From: a marine bacterium B5-7
GTDB lineage: Bacteria > Pseudomonadota > Gammaproteobacteria > BQJM01
Reading direction: 5' to 3'
Assembly: GCA_021604705.1 (NCBI GenBank)
Contig: BQJM01000012.1
Location: forward strand, 1 to 42,597
DNA: 42,597 bases
The translations under genes were made by a program, and so were the position numbers. Positions 25,518 to 34,219 of this stretch are shown piece after piece. The stretch's first letter is position 1; every line of letters starts with the position of its first letter. A model generated the notes under the pieces. That model saw only the letters and a list, made by a program, of their open reading frames with translations, made no database searches and was not told where the DNA came from.

Positions 25518-26759
25518 ATGAGCACTGATCTGAAAGATAGCTATTGCCCTCAAGGCAACGAACTGACAGCACGCAATAAAGATTATCGCAATGACCTTCA
25601 CAGCATAATCGACAAAATTCGGAAAACTAGCCCCGTCTATAAAGACGATGTCTTTCAAAGATGGATTGTTACTACTCACGATGGCACAAAAAAAATTTTA
25701 AAGAATATCACTAGCTGTGGCAGGGATTGGGGTGTCTCATCAGAAGGCACATGGGGCAAAACTGTCTCGCAGCGTGTAGCAAAAGGAAAAGGCAATGGGA
25801 AATTTGGAATGGTTGATGTCGATGGCGAAGAGCATCGTCGTCTACGCAGTCGTGCCGCCAAAATGTTTTCTCCTCCCAAAGTTGTCGAAATGAGAGCCAT
25901 GGTTGAGCGAATCGCTGATGAACTCATTCAAGAAATACACAATTTAGATACTTTTGATTTCATTCAAACACTTGCGGCCCCTTTCCCAACCCTTATTATG
26001 GCAGAGCTATTAGGCGTAGAACCAAAAGATCAGGAAAATTTTAAACGCTGGTCAGAAGAGTGGATTCTTGTCTGTGATCCGGACATCACCCCCAGCATGG
26101 CAAAACTGGCTGCTGATGCGAATGTTGCCTTAACTGAATATTTTGTTAACGCCGTTGAAGAACGTACTGTTAATCCTGGAAATGATGTCATCTCTCGCTT
26201 AATTAGCGGTGCGGAAAAAGATGACGTTCTTTCACTTGAAGAAATTGTTACCATTGGGCTACAGCTTATTGTCGCAGGAAATATTACTTCAACAGATCTC
26301 ATTGGTAATGGTATGGTTGCACTCCTCAAAAATCCGGAGCAATTGGAAAAGTTACGCAAAAATCCAGAGCTTATCCATAAAACTGCTGAAGAAATGCTAC
26401 GATTTGACGCACCAGTGACAGAGATCCCTCGTTTTTGTTACACAGATGTTGACGTTGAAGGACGGATCATTGAAAAAGGGCAAACACTCACCTTAAACCT
26501 CGCTGGCAGCAATCATGACCCAGCCGCCTATCACTGTCCTCATAAGTTCGATATTGAGAGAGAGGGACCTTCGCATCATGCTTTTGGTGGGGGTGCACAT
26601 CAATGCTTGGGAATTCACCTCGCAAGATTAGAAATTGAAGTCATTTTTAAAAAAGTACTTGCAGCCTTTCCAACATTAAAACTCACAGATGCCTCCTTGG
26701 AGAGGAAAGCTATTCCAACATTTAGTGGTTATAAGAAAGTTATGCTGTCAACAAAGTAA
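25518..26759 (+). CDS. Cytochrome P450 tailoring enzyme
   Basis: A soluble bacterial class P450 (413 residues, normal length, no membrane anchor), presumed to hydroxylate or epoxidise the polyketide. The I-helix motif is AGNITST (253-259, matching AGxxT), ExxR is at E292-R295 (EEMLRFDAP), and the heme loop is FGGGAHQCLGIHLAR with ligand Cys363. EEHRRLRSRAAKMFSP is the C-helix region. CAGGAG lies seven bases upstream of the ATG. It is the only plus-strand gene of the cluster, divergent from the flavin reductase and convergent with the ECH2 gene. The electron donors are not in the window; the nearby flavin reductase lacks an iron-sulfur domain. Confidence 0.92.
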   Translation: MSTDLKDSYCPQGNELTARNKDYRNDLHSIIDKIRKTSPVYKDDVFQRWIVTTHDGTKKILKNITSCGRDWGVSSEGTWGKTVSQRVAKGKGNGKFGMVDVDGEEHRRLRSRAAKMFSPPKVVEMRAMVERIADELIQEIHNLDTFDFIQTLAAPFPTLIMAELLGVEPKDQENFKRWSEEWILVCDPDITPSMAKLAADANVALTEYFVNAVEERTVNPGNDVISRLISGAEKDDVLSLEEIVTIGLQLIVAGNITSTDLIGNGMVALLKNPEQLEKLRKNPELIHKTAEEMLRFDAPVTEIPRFCYTDVDVEGRIIEKGQTLTLNLAGSNHDPAAYHCPHKFDIEREGPSHHAFGGGAHQCLGIHLARLEIEVIFKKVLAAFPTLKLTDASLERKAIPTFSGYKKVMLSTK

Positions 26760-26777
26760 TTATTTTATCAGAGGAAG

Positions 26778-27524
26778 TTAGCGACCAAAGAAGTGTTCGA
26801 TTCTGCTTCTAACTTCCTCTGATTCTGTGAACGTAAGCTCATGCATAGCTAGCTCCTCTTTGATATATGCAGGCAATTGGCGTTTGACAGACTCTGTAAA
26901 ACTGCGCTTTAGCGCCAGTAATGATATGCGTGGTTTGTCGATAAACTCTTGAGCCAGCTGAAATGCAACAGACAAAACGTCTTCTTTATCAACAATTTTG
27001 GTATTGCTCCCTCGCTGCTGTAGCTCAAGACCATGATACGATTTTGCAGAGAACAGCATTTCCCGCCCTAAAGAATCACCAAACAGTCGCGGAATAATGT
27101 AGGTTGAGCCGAAACCAGGAGTAAAACCGTATTTCATAAAGTTCGTGCTATATATACACTGTTTTGCCATCACGACAATATCGGCATAACACCCCAAAAT
27201 GAACCCTCCACCCAATGCATGTCCCTGCATTGCAGAAATCACTGGAAACTTACAATTAAGCAGAATGTCATGAATATTAAGATCGGTAAAAACTCTTCTT
27301 CCTTCATATATTTGAAGAAGCTCCTCTTTAGTACCGCCACAACAAAAGTAATTATCATACCCATGTAAAACCACAACTTTAATCGTAGGGTGCTGTTCAA
27401 TCCGGCTAAAAACATCGATCAATTCTGAAACAAAGTGACTGGTAAATGTATTTTTTCTCTCTCGATCGCACATTACCACCGTGGCAATATGATTATCTAT
27501 TGACAAACAAACTGATGCATTCAT
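26778..27524 (-). CDS. pksI: HMGS-cassette decarboxylase ECH2 (PksI-like enoyl-CoA hydratase fold)
   Basis: Predicted to decarboxylate the 3-methylglutaconyl-ACP-bound chain to the beta-methyl-branched enoyl product. The crotonase fold is recognisable. The PksI-specific stretches are GYDNYFCCGGTKEELLQI (about 53-70), AMQGHALGGGFILG (oxyanion-hole region), NFMKYGFTPGFGSTYI, and KPRISLLALK near the end. The ATG at 27524 is chosen; an in-frame TTG at 27548 would overlap ECH1 by ten bases. The length of 248 residues equals PksI. It is the last gene of the HMGS-cassette operon. Confidence 0.9.
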   Translation of the reverse strand: MNASVCLSIDNHIATVVMCDRERKNTFTSHFVSELIDVFSRIEQHPTIKVVVLHGYDNYFCCGGTKEELLQIYEGRRVFTDLNIHDILLNCKFPVISAMQGHALGGGFILGCYADIVVMAKQCIYSTNFMKYGFTPGFGSTYIIPRLFGDSLGREMLFSAKSYHGLELQQRGSNTKIVDKEDVLSVAFQLAQEFIDKPRISLLALKRSFTESVKRQLPAYIKEELAMHELTFTESEEVRSRIEHFFGR

Positions 27525-27538
27525 GTCGGGTTCTTCTT

Positions 27539-28306
27539 TTATTCCCAAGGAAACTCTTGATGTTCTATATAACGACGAATATTATTTTCTACCGTTGGTG
27601 TTGCAGCTAACCGCAATGCTTCGGAGACTGCAGTATGCTCTATTTCTTCCGTTAATATCCACATCTTCGAAAAATACTGCTTTATATTAGAGATAGTACT
27701 ACTCTCTAGACGAACAAGGCGTAAAATCATTTGTCTAAGCACATTATCAACAGAAGTTGCATAATCTACAAATTCATCAATCAAATTTATTTGCTTAGCC
27801 TGCTCAGCATTTAGCTTTAAAGTCGTCAGCGTCATTTTGTAGGCACTTTGAAAGCCAACCCGCCTTATAAGGTAAGGCAAAACACATGCGGGCAACAATC
27901 CCCACAATGCCTCTGACAAACTAAAACTAGCATTCGATGTACCCACCACAAGATCTGCTGCAGCAACAAGACCAACTCCTCCCGCCATTACCTCCCCGTC
28001 AACTTTAGCAATAACAACTCTCGATATTGTAGCAAACCTTTTAAGTATCGCCATATATTCTTTAGATAAGAATGCATTCACAGAACGTTGCTCTACTGCC
28101 TCAACTAAATCCATTCCTGTACAAAAAACACCACTTTTCCCTTCTAAAACAATAACACGACAACTTGGCGCCTGCTCAGCTGCATCTAGAACAGAATGTA
28201 GCTCTTCTAAGAATAAACGATTAATTACATTTTTCTGTTCCACTTGATTCAACGTAATGGTACATACATGTGAAGAAAAGTTACAAAGTAATGTCTTATA
28301 TGTCAC
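27539..28306 (-). CDS. pksH: HMGS-cassette dehydratase ECH1 (PksH-like enoyl-CoA hydratase fold)
   Basis: Predicted to dehydrate the HMG-ACP-type intermediate made by the HMG-CoA-synthase-like enzyme. PksH-type features are QKNVINRLFLEELH, VFCTGMDLVEAVE (about 60-72), VDGEVMAGGVGLVAAADL (oxyanion hole), FSLSEALWGLLPACVLPYLIRR and GFQSAYKMTL. There is no ATG near the expected start. GTG at 28306 is preferred because AGAAGG lies nine bases upstream; a TTG at 28315 has its ribosome-binding site touching the codon. It begins two bases after the KS gene stop. Confidence 0.88.
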   Translation of the reverse strand: MTYKTLLCNFSSHVCTITLNQVEQKNVINRLFLEELHSVLDAAEQAPSCRVIVLEGKSGVFCTGMDLVEAVEQRSVNAFLSKEYMAILKRFATISRVVIAKVDGEVMAGGVGLVAAADLVVGTSNASFSLSEALWGLLPACVLPYLIRRVGFQSAYKMTLTTLKLNAEQAKQINLIDEFVDYATSVDNVLRQMILRLVRLESSTISNIKQYFSKMWILTEEIEHTAVSEALRLAATPTVENNIRRYIEHQEFPWE

Positions 28307-28307
28307 G

Positions 28308-29552
28308 TTAACCAACCTTCTTCAATAGCAAGCTACTATTAAAACCACTAAACCCAAATGAGTTACTCATTGCTATTTTAAGATTTGCTGTCACAAAAGT
28401 ATCTGGTGCAAATAGAAAGCCTTCTCGAATTTTATGAGATAGATTAAGATTAGGATGCACAAAACTATTTCTTAATTGTACAATACACGCTATTGCTTCG
28501 ATAATACCTGCTGAAAATAAGCAGTGACCAAGCATCCCCTTCGTCGAATTAATCCAAATACGATGAATATCCTCTGAAAAAACCTGCTTTATTGCTTCTA
28601 ACTCAGTAATATCTCCCATGGGTGTCGAAGTCCCATGTGCATTTATATAATCAACATCCTTGATAGCTAAACCTGCTTTTTTCAGACTCCCAAGCATGGC
28701 TCTAGCTTCAGCTGCGCAACTAGGCGCGGGTAATGAAGTTCCCGCTAAGCAGGTCGTTCCACTAAGGAATTCTGCTAAAGGTTCAGCTTGCCGATTTGCC
28801 ATAAAACACTCTGATTCCAACATCACAGCACCACAACCTTGTCCATAAATAAACCCATCGTGCCCAACATCAAATGGTCGACATGCTTTACCTGCTGCAC
28901 CCATATTATGAAAGGCCTGTAGTGCTAATGGGGAGAGGTCACTCAAGGCACCAATCACAAGACATGCATCTAGCTCACCTGAGCGGATAAGCTGAGATGC
29001 TTTTATTAGTGCAACATTACCACTGGCAGAAGCAGCCCCCACGACACACCCTTCTCCCTGCAAATTCAGAAGTTCACTAATAACACCAATATGATCGGTA
29101 TCAAGCGCATGAAGAGCAAAACGTGGAGATAGATACTCGGGATTTAAAGAAAATTTCTGCGATGCTTTATACAAATAATCGTCAAAAGCATAATTACATG
29201 CAAGAATAATCCCCACCCTCTCCGCAGAAAATTTTGTCTGAAATAATCTGGCAGCACACCAGCTTTGTAGAGCGCATATAATTGAGGACTGAATTGGCAA
29301 AGGAGCACGCCGCCCCAACCTTTCAGCATGCTGATACATTGATGCTGGCACATCAGGAATAGCACTTAACTGTTCTTCAAAGTTGAAATGTTGAATAGTA
29401 GCTGCAGCATGAACATTAGCAGGATGAAACTGACCGTGAGCAGGAGTAGCAATACCAGATCGCCCTTGTTTTAACGCAGACAGGAATTCAGAAACATTAT
29501 TTGCAACAGAACATAATATGCCCATGCCACTAATCACGATCTTGCTATTCAT
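28308..29552 (-). CDS. pksF: HMGS-cassette decarboxylating ketosynthase (PksF-like, Cys to Ser)
   Basis: A free-standing ketosynthase-like protein that decarboxylates malonyl-ACP to acetyl-ACP for beta-branching. The active-site Cys is replaced by Ser175 in VGAASASGNVAL, as in other cassette decarboxylases, while both catalytic His remain (H306 in INAHGTSTPMGD and H343 in MLGHCLFSAG). It therefore should not condense. The 414-residue length is normal. The gene lies 11 bases downstream of the donor ACP gene and immediately upstream of ECH1. Confidence 0.93.
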   Translation of the reverse strand: MNSKIVISGMGILCSVANNVSEFLSALKQGRSGIATPAHGQFHPANVHAAATIQHFNFEEQLSAIPDVPASMYQHAERLGRRAPLPIQSSIICALQSWCAARLFQTKFSAERVGIILACNYAFDDYLYKASQKFSLNPEYLSPRFALHALDTDHIGVISELLNLQGEGCVVGAASASGNVALIKASQLIRSGELDACLVIGALSDLSPLALQAFHNMGAAGKACRPFDVGHDGFIYGQGCGAVMLESECFMANRQAEPLAEFLSGTTCLAGTSLPAPSCAAEARAMLGSLKKAGLAIKDVDYINAHGTSTPMGDITELEAIKQVFSEDIHRIWINSTKGMLGHCLFSAGIIEAIACIVQLRNSFVHPNLNLSHKIREGFLFAPDTFVTANLKIAMSNSFGFSGFNSSLLLKKVG

Positions 29553-29563
29553 TAAATATTCAC

Positions 29564-29812
29564 TTAAACAACATTCTTTTTATCTAACAGTATCTGCACC
29601 AAGGCATCAATGTTAGCGACTTTCGCCAACTCTAATAGTGGAATTGTCACCTCCAACTGTTCCATCGAAGAAACGACGATTTCCATCCTATCCATAGAGT
29701 TGGCCCCTAAACTTTTGAGATCATCCACTAACTTTATAGGGTGATGACTCAAGGAAGGAAGGACATCTACAATATTTCTTCTCACAATCTCAAAAATCTG
29801 TTCTTTGTTCAT
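29564..29812 (-). CDS. acpK: Donor acyl carrier protein of the HMGS cassette
   Basis: A free-standing ACP carrying the acetyl donor for the HMG-CoA-synthase-like enzyme. The phosphopantetheine site is LGANSMDRMEIV (Ser near residue 35), the typical N-S-M/I-D-R-x-E-I signature of cassette donor ACPs, distinct from chain-carrying ACPs. The ATG at 29812 is preferred because GGGAG lies just upstream; an in-frame ATG at 29827 would add five residues and overlap HMGS. It starts one base after the HMGS stop. Confidence 0.93.
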   Translation of the reverse strand: MNKEQIFEIVRRNIVDVLPSLSHHPIKLVDDLKSLGANSMDRMEIVVSSMEQLEVTIPLLELAKVANIDALVQILLDKKNVV

Positions 29813-29813
29813 A

Positions 29814-31076
29814 CTACTCCCATACATAACGTCGGTGAAATTCAGAAATTTCTTTTAAATACAATTTTGGAGAGGACAAGTTGGTATCTGGCATAATGCC
29901 AGGAATAAATTCCCGGTCTAACGATACATTTCTTGTACCAAACTTCACACAATGACTATACTGCAAAACCTTTTCATACTCTGATATAGACAAACGATGA
30001 CGCAAGTCTAATCCCTGCTTTATCTGCATTCCACTAAGTTTTTCTTTTCCTTCTGGCGACACAGTACCACTATAAAATTCTGAACAACAACCTGAGCCAT
30101 ATGAAAATAGTCCAATACGCATAGGAGAAAAGAAATCGGCATTTTCAATGGTGCTTGCAAGAGACAAAAAAATTGTCCCCCCCATGATATTGCCCACGCG
30201 TTGACAATACAGCAAACCTGGCATCACTCGCGCCAAGAAATCAGTTTCAATTTCATCAGCAGATGCCTTAAACATTTTTCTCATTATTGTACGATGTGCC
30301 CCTCTCACCATACCTCCAAAAGGTGTATGAAATGCAAGATAATTAAATGTGGTACGGTAATCTATATCACGGACTTTGTTTTTATATGCTAGAAAAGCCT
30401 GTTCACAACAATCCAAATATGACATCAAAGAAAGATCTGAATCACCAGCCTCACTGTCAGGTACCGGCCGACAGGTATCCATCACCTCATGACCATAATA
30501 ACCGTTAGCCCCCACATCAACTTCAAAGATTTCAGGCTTATCACTCACTAATAATGCCACCGCACCAGCACCCGAACTGGGCTCAGCAAAAGACCATGCC
30601 ATGTTAATAGCTTCACTTTCTTCGACAACCATAAAGCGTGAAATATCCGTTGCAATAACCAGTGCCTTCGCACCTGGTGCAGTCTGGGATAGTATGAAAT
30701 TAACTGCCATCTGAAACCCTGCAGTACCAGAATAACAAGCCTGTTTAATTTCAAAGAATCTGCAATTCTTACTCAAAGCGAGATAGTGATGAATATAACT
30801 TGTGATCGATTTACCGAAATCTATTCCAGATTCAGTGCATGCAATAACCAATCCGATCTGATTTTTTTCCGTCTCCGTCAATTTATCAATAATTGGCTTG
30901 GCTGCATTTACTCCAAAAGTAATTGGGTCCTCGAATGGTAGTGATACTGTCTTCTCTTTCATTAATAGATTCTCAGACCTAGTTGTATCAAGCTGACGAA
31001 ATTCAGATAGCTCATCAATATTAATGTAAGCAGTGCCTCCAAATATATTCATTGATTCAATACCAACAGAAATCAT
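29814..31076 (-). CDS. pksG: HMG-CoA-synthase-like beta-branching enzyme (PksG-like)
   Basis: Adds the acetyl group from the donor ACP to the beta-keto carbon of the ACP-bound polyketide. Signature features are MISVGIESMNIFGGTAY at the start, CTESGIDFGKS (Glu about 82), KQACYSGTAGF with nucleophile Cys114, and FHTPFGGMVRGAHR containing the catalytic His. The ATG at 31076 gives the family start; the in-frame start at 31106 would overlap the MetAP gene by 20 bases. 420 residues is normal. It belongs to the same minus-strand operon. Confidence 0.95.
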   Translation of the reverse strand: MISVGIESMNIFGGTAYINIDELSEFRQLDTTRSENLLMKEKTVSLPFEDPITFGVNAAKPIIDKLTETEKNQIGLVIACTESGIDFGKSITSYIHHYLALSKNCRFFEIKQACYSGTAGFQMAVNFILSQTAPGAKALVIATDISRFMVVEESEAINMAWSFAEPSSGAGAVALLVSDKPEIFEVDVGANGYYGHEVMDTCRPVPDSEAGDSDLSLMSYLDCCEQAFLAYKNKVRDIDYRTTFNYLAFHTPFGGMVRGAHRTIMRKMFKASADEIETDFLARVMPGLLYCQRVGNIMGGTIFLSLASTIENADFFSPMRIGLFSYGSGCCSEFYSGTVSPEGKEKLSGMQIKQGLDLRHRLSISEYEKVLQYSHCVKFGTRNVSLDREFIPGIMPDTNLSSPKLYLKEISEFHRRYVWE

Positions 31077-31086
31077 TTTTATATAC

Positions 31087-31887
31087 CTATCCTTTTTTAC
31101 GCGCAAAAAAGTTCATTTTTTTCTCTTCTTCTCTAAGCGTAAGAATTTCGAACCCAGTTTCGGTAACCAAAATTGTATGCTCCCATTGCGCTGATAACCT
31201 ACGATCTTTCGTCAAGGCTATCGTCCAATCTCCTTTTTTTACATGTTTAATCGCCGCTTTGCCTTGATTAATCATAGGTTCGATTGTGAAAGTCATACCT
31301 TCCTTTAAAAGTAATCCCGTACCCCGTTTACCAAAATGCATTACTTGCGGTGCTTCATGCATCTGTTGGCCAATTCCATGGCCACAGTACTCTTGTACTA
31401 CAGAGTAATTATTTCTCTCCGCATGCTCTTGTATGGCGCATCCCACATCTCCAAGTGTAGCACCTGGCTTGACTTCAGAAATCCCAAGAAAAAGACATTC
31501 TTGGGTAACATTCACTAAACGTTTAGCATGATTTTTCACATTACCAACACAGAACATTTTACTGCTATCACCATAAAAACCATCATGAATCACTGTTATA
31601 TCTACATTAACAATATCTCCATCTTTTAGCACTTGGCTAGAAGATGGCATGCCGTGACAAATCACATGATTAACGGATGTATTAACTGTATAGGGATAAC
31701 CATATTGACCTTTACTCCCAGGTATAGCACCTAATACATTAGTGATATAATTTTCACAGAAAGCATCAATTTCCATGGTGGTGATGCCCGGTTGAATAAT
31801 CTCACCAACTGCTTCGACAACTTTACCGGTTAATCTGCCGGCTACACGCATTTTTTCTATCTGCGCTGATGTTTTCACTTCGACCAT
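31087..31887 (-). CDS. map: Type I methionine aminopeptidase inside the polyketide cluster
   Basis: Removes the initiator Met from nascent proteins. All metal and catalytic residues are present in this 266-residue protein: His78 (VICHGMP), Asp96 and Asp107 (VDITV...YGDSSKMF), His170 (EYCGHGIG), His177, Glu203 (TIEPM) and Glu236 (AQWEHT). By manual alignment to E. coli MetAP, residues lining the methionine-side-chain pocket differ: Cys59 to Ser58, Tyr62 to Gln61, Cys70 to Asn69 and Phe177 to Met176; Tyr65 and Trp221 are kept. The gene is wedged between AT-ER and HMGS, 63 bases after the former and 10 bases before the latter. It has AGAGGA as ribosome-binding site and a possible own -10 box. 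Context suggests a self-resistance copy, but a co-opted housekeeping gene is possible. Confidence 0.93.
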   Translation of the reverse strand: MVEVKTSAQIEKMRVAGRLTGKVVEAVGEIIQPGITTMEIDAFCENYITNVLGAIPGSKGQYGYPYTVNTSVNHVICHGMPSSSQVLKDGDIVNVDITVIHDGFYGDSSKMFCVGNVKNHAKRLVNVTQECLFLGISEVKPGATLGDVGCAIQEHAERNNYSVVQEYCGHGIGQQMHEAPQVMHFGKRGTGLLLKEGMTFTIEPMINQGKAAIKHVKKGDWTIALTKDRRLSAQWEHTILVTETGFEILTLREEEKKMNFFARKKG

Positions 31888-31940
31888 AATAACATTTTTT
31901 CCTCTTATCGCTTATTACCCTTGCACCCAATGCAAAACCC

Positions 31941-31946
31941 ATTATA
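31941..31946 (-). promoter_or_regulatory. Possible internal -10 box ahead of the MetAP gene
   Basis: On the minus strand a perfect TATAAT lies five bases after the AT-ER stop codon and 53 bases before the MetAP start. No convincing -35 hexamer is found 16-18 bases upstream. It would allow MetAP and the HMGS cassette to be expressed without the large synthases. Confidence 0.3.
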
Positions 31947-31950
31947 GCTC

Positions 31951-34209
31951 TCAAAGTTGGGCAATTCTCTGTCTCAAAAAATCTGCCGTAGCACCCATCA
32001 ACCGTTCACCAATTTCCGCTACATAACGGCTTCTCCAATCCTCCAGGGGAGTCCCTTCAACCCATTGATTAAACGATCCAATTGCTGGCCCTGTATGTAC
32101 CTGATAATTTACTCGATCAGAAGATACTCCATTCCTTGCCAAACGCATTGTATGAACAAAGTACCATTTGAACACAAGCGCAAGTTTATTTTTTGGGTTT
32201 TTTTCAGCTTTTTGTATCTCTTGAGGAGATATTTTAAGATAATATTCTTTTGTTTCTTCGTAGACATCAGAGAAAGATCTGCCAAAGTATTTTTCTTCAA
32301 TTTGCTGCCTAGTTTTTTTATCAATCTCCTCCCAAGACTGGTGATAACGCCATAAATCATATAGCTTATTCGCGCGTCCTGGGAAAAAAACACCCTTCTT
32401 CATTACTTGAATTTTTGCACCCATTTCAAACATATCCCCTGCCGGGGCGTAATCTGTGTCTTGAACATTAAGCTGTGACAACATATCTTTCACTTCATCA
32501 CTCATTGCCGCTTCAACGGTACACTGATTAATGGAGCCTGTAAGAATAAATTCTGCACCAAGAATAAAGGCGGCAGCGGCGGCCTCGGGTGTACCAATAC
32601 CCCCTGCCGCACCCACACTCACTACATTGCTTATCCCTTTCTTCGTGTATAGATCTCGCACTCTTATTATTGTCGGTAGCAAAACTGCCATATTACCCAT
32701 ATCAGTATGGCCACCAGAATCCGCTTCCACACACAGTTCATCCGCCAAAGAAACTGTTTCTGCCAACCTAGATTGTTCAAGCGTAATTTCACCAGCATCC
32801 AACAACTGATTTACTATTCGTTGGGCAGGTGGCCTTAAAAAAATTTCTGCCACTTCAGGGCGAGATATCTTTGCCATGATACGATGTTTAACAATCGTTT
32901 TTCCTGTACTATCTTGTTCAAGGCCTCTAAGCCTAAATTTAATTAAGGCAGGACTTGCCTGGGTATATGCAGCAGCTTCAATATTTGTCACCCCATATTT
33001 TAATAACAGATCAACTAGCGCCATTTCAGCTAACGGGTTATTCAATTGACAGAGCAAGTTTACGCCATAGGATTCACCTTGAGTAAGCTCTTGCTGGATG
33101 AATTGCAAAGCAGATTCAATAATTGATAAAGATAGCCCTCCTGCTCCAAAGTATCCCATAAGCCCAGCTTTTCCCATGGCCACAACCAGTTCTTTAGAAG
33201 CAATACCTTTAACCATGGAGCCAGACACATAAGCATAACGAAGACCATAGCCACGTTTAAAATCATCTGAACCAAGATTTTCTGGCTTGAGTGCATTAAT
33301 TGTTTTTTGTTCTTCACAATTGTTGTCTTGAGTTACATAAGCAGTTATATGCGTTGGGTTGGCTTTTCTTTCAGATTGAATATTTCTAACAAGTTTTGTA
33401 AGCACATTCCCTGGACCTATTTCCTCGAACTGAGTAACGCCATTATCGAGAAGAAATCTAATGCTATCAATCCATTGAACAGGAGATGAAATTTGTTTCG
33501 CTAAATTCCCACGGACATTTGCCATACTATAAATTCTTGCATCCACGTTAGAAATCACCGGAATTTTCGAAGGAGAGAATACAGTCTTCGCAAGTATTTC
33601 TTCAAATTCGCGCGAGGCCTGATGCATATAGCGAGAATGAAATGCTGCACTAACTTTCAGCGGTATAAAAATAACACCTTCTTCTTCAAAGCAAGCACGC
33701 GCAGAAGAAATATCCCTATCTGCACCAGAGATAACAATTTGTTGAGGACTATTTAAGTTTGCCAAGTCAATCAAAGCAAGATTATTTTTCTTTAAAATAG
33801 AAGCTATTTTAGTTTTATCGCAGTTCAATATGGCAGCCATTCCCCCACCGTGAACTTGCCCCATCAACTTACCTCGCCTCATAACCAAGCGTAATCCCGT
33901 TTCGAAATCAATTATTTCAGCAGCCAACAGAGCATTGTATTCTCCTAAGCTATGGCCAAGAACATAATCAGGTAACCTGGTAGTCATTCGCTTTGATTGA
34001 AGGTGCATAAGAGCATTCACAATGTATAACGCAGGTTGTGTAAACTCTGTCTTATTTAAAACACCATTGGGATCCTCTAAACATAACTCTTTAATTGAGT
34101 AGCCAAGTATATTATTAGCTAAGGTAACCTCTCCAGGAAACATCTCAAACAGCTCTTTTCCCATGCCTTTAAATTGCGAGCCCTGCCCTGGAAACATATA
34201 CGCGATCAT
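31951..34209 (-). CDS. pksE: Trans-acting acyltransferase-enoylreductase (PksE-like AT-ER)
   Basis: A bifunctional 752-residue trans-AT enzyme. The AT domain (1-about 285) has PGQGSQFKGMG, GHSLGEY with Ser87, and SAAFHSRYM with His191; the AFHS signature predicts malonyl-CoA loading of all module ACPs. The second half (about 310-752) is a PfaD/FabK-type FMN enoylreductase, with GLRYAYVSGSMVKGIAS, FGAGGLSL, EADSGGHTDMGN, and GGIGTPEAAAAAFILGAEF followed by LTGSINQC. This is the PksE domain order. GGGGGAG lies upstream of the ATG, ten bases after the terminal PKS gene. The enoylreductase could act in trans on beta-branched or ordinary enoyl intermediates. Confidence 0.95.
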   Translation of the reverse strand: MIAYMFPGQGSQFKGMGKELFEMFPGEVTLANNILGYSIKELCLEDPNGVLNKTEFTQPALYIVNALMHLQSKRMTTRLPDYVLGHSLGEYNALLAAEIIDFETGLRLVMRRGKLMGQVHGGGMAAILNCDKTKIASILKKNNLALIDLANLNSPQQIVISGADRDISSARACFEEEGVIFIPLKVSAAFHSRYMHQASREFEEILAKTVFSPSKIPVISNVDARIYSMANVRGNLAKQISSPVQWIDSIRFLLDNGVTQFEEIGPGNVLTKLVRNIQSERKANPTHITAYVTQDNNCEEQKTINALKPENLGSDDFKRGYGLRYAYVSGSMVKGIASKELVVAMGKAGLMGYFGAGGLSLSIIESALQFIQQELTQGESYGVNLLCQLNNPLAEMALVDLLLKYGVTNIEAAAYTQASPALIKFRLRGLEQDSTGKTIVKHRIMAKISRPEVAEIFLRPPAQRIVNQLLDAGEITLEQSRLAETVSLADELCVEADSGGHTDMGNMAVLLPTIIRVRDLYTKKGISNVVSVGAAGGIGTPEAAAAAFILGAEFILTGSINQCTVEAAMSDEVKDMLSQLNVQDTDYAPAGDMFEMGAKIQVMKKGVFFPGRANKLYDLWRYHQSWEEIDKKTRQQIEEKYFGRSFSDVYEETKEYYLKISPQEIQKAEKNPKNKLALVFKWYFVHTMRLARNGVSSDRVNYQVHTGPAIGSFNQWVEGTPLEDWRSRYVAEIGERLMGATADFLRQRIAQL

Positions 34210-34219
34210 CTTTCTCCCC

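Noticed and set aside
31087-31887. MetAP as an unrelated housekeeping gene that merely happens to lie here
   Set aside because: This cannot be excluded, but same-strand placement with 10 bases to HMGS and 63 bases to AT-ER makes co-transcription with the cluster more likely. It was kept as the alternative explanation.
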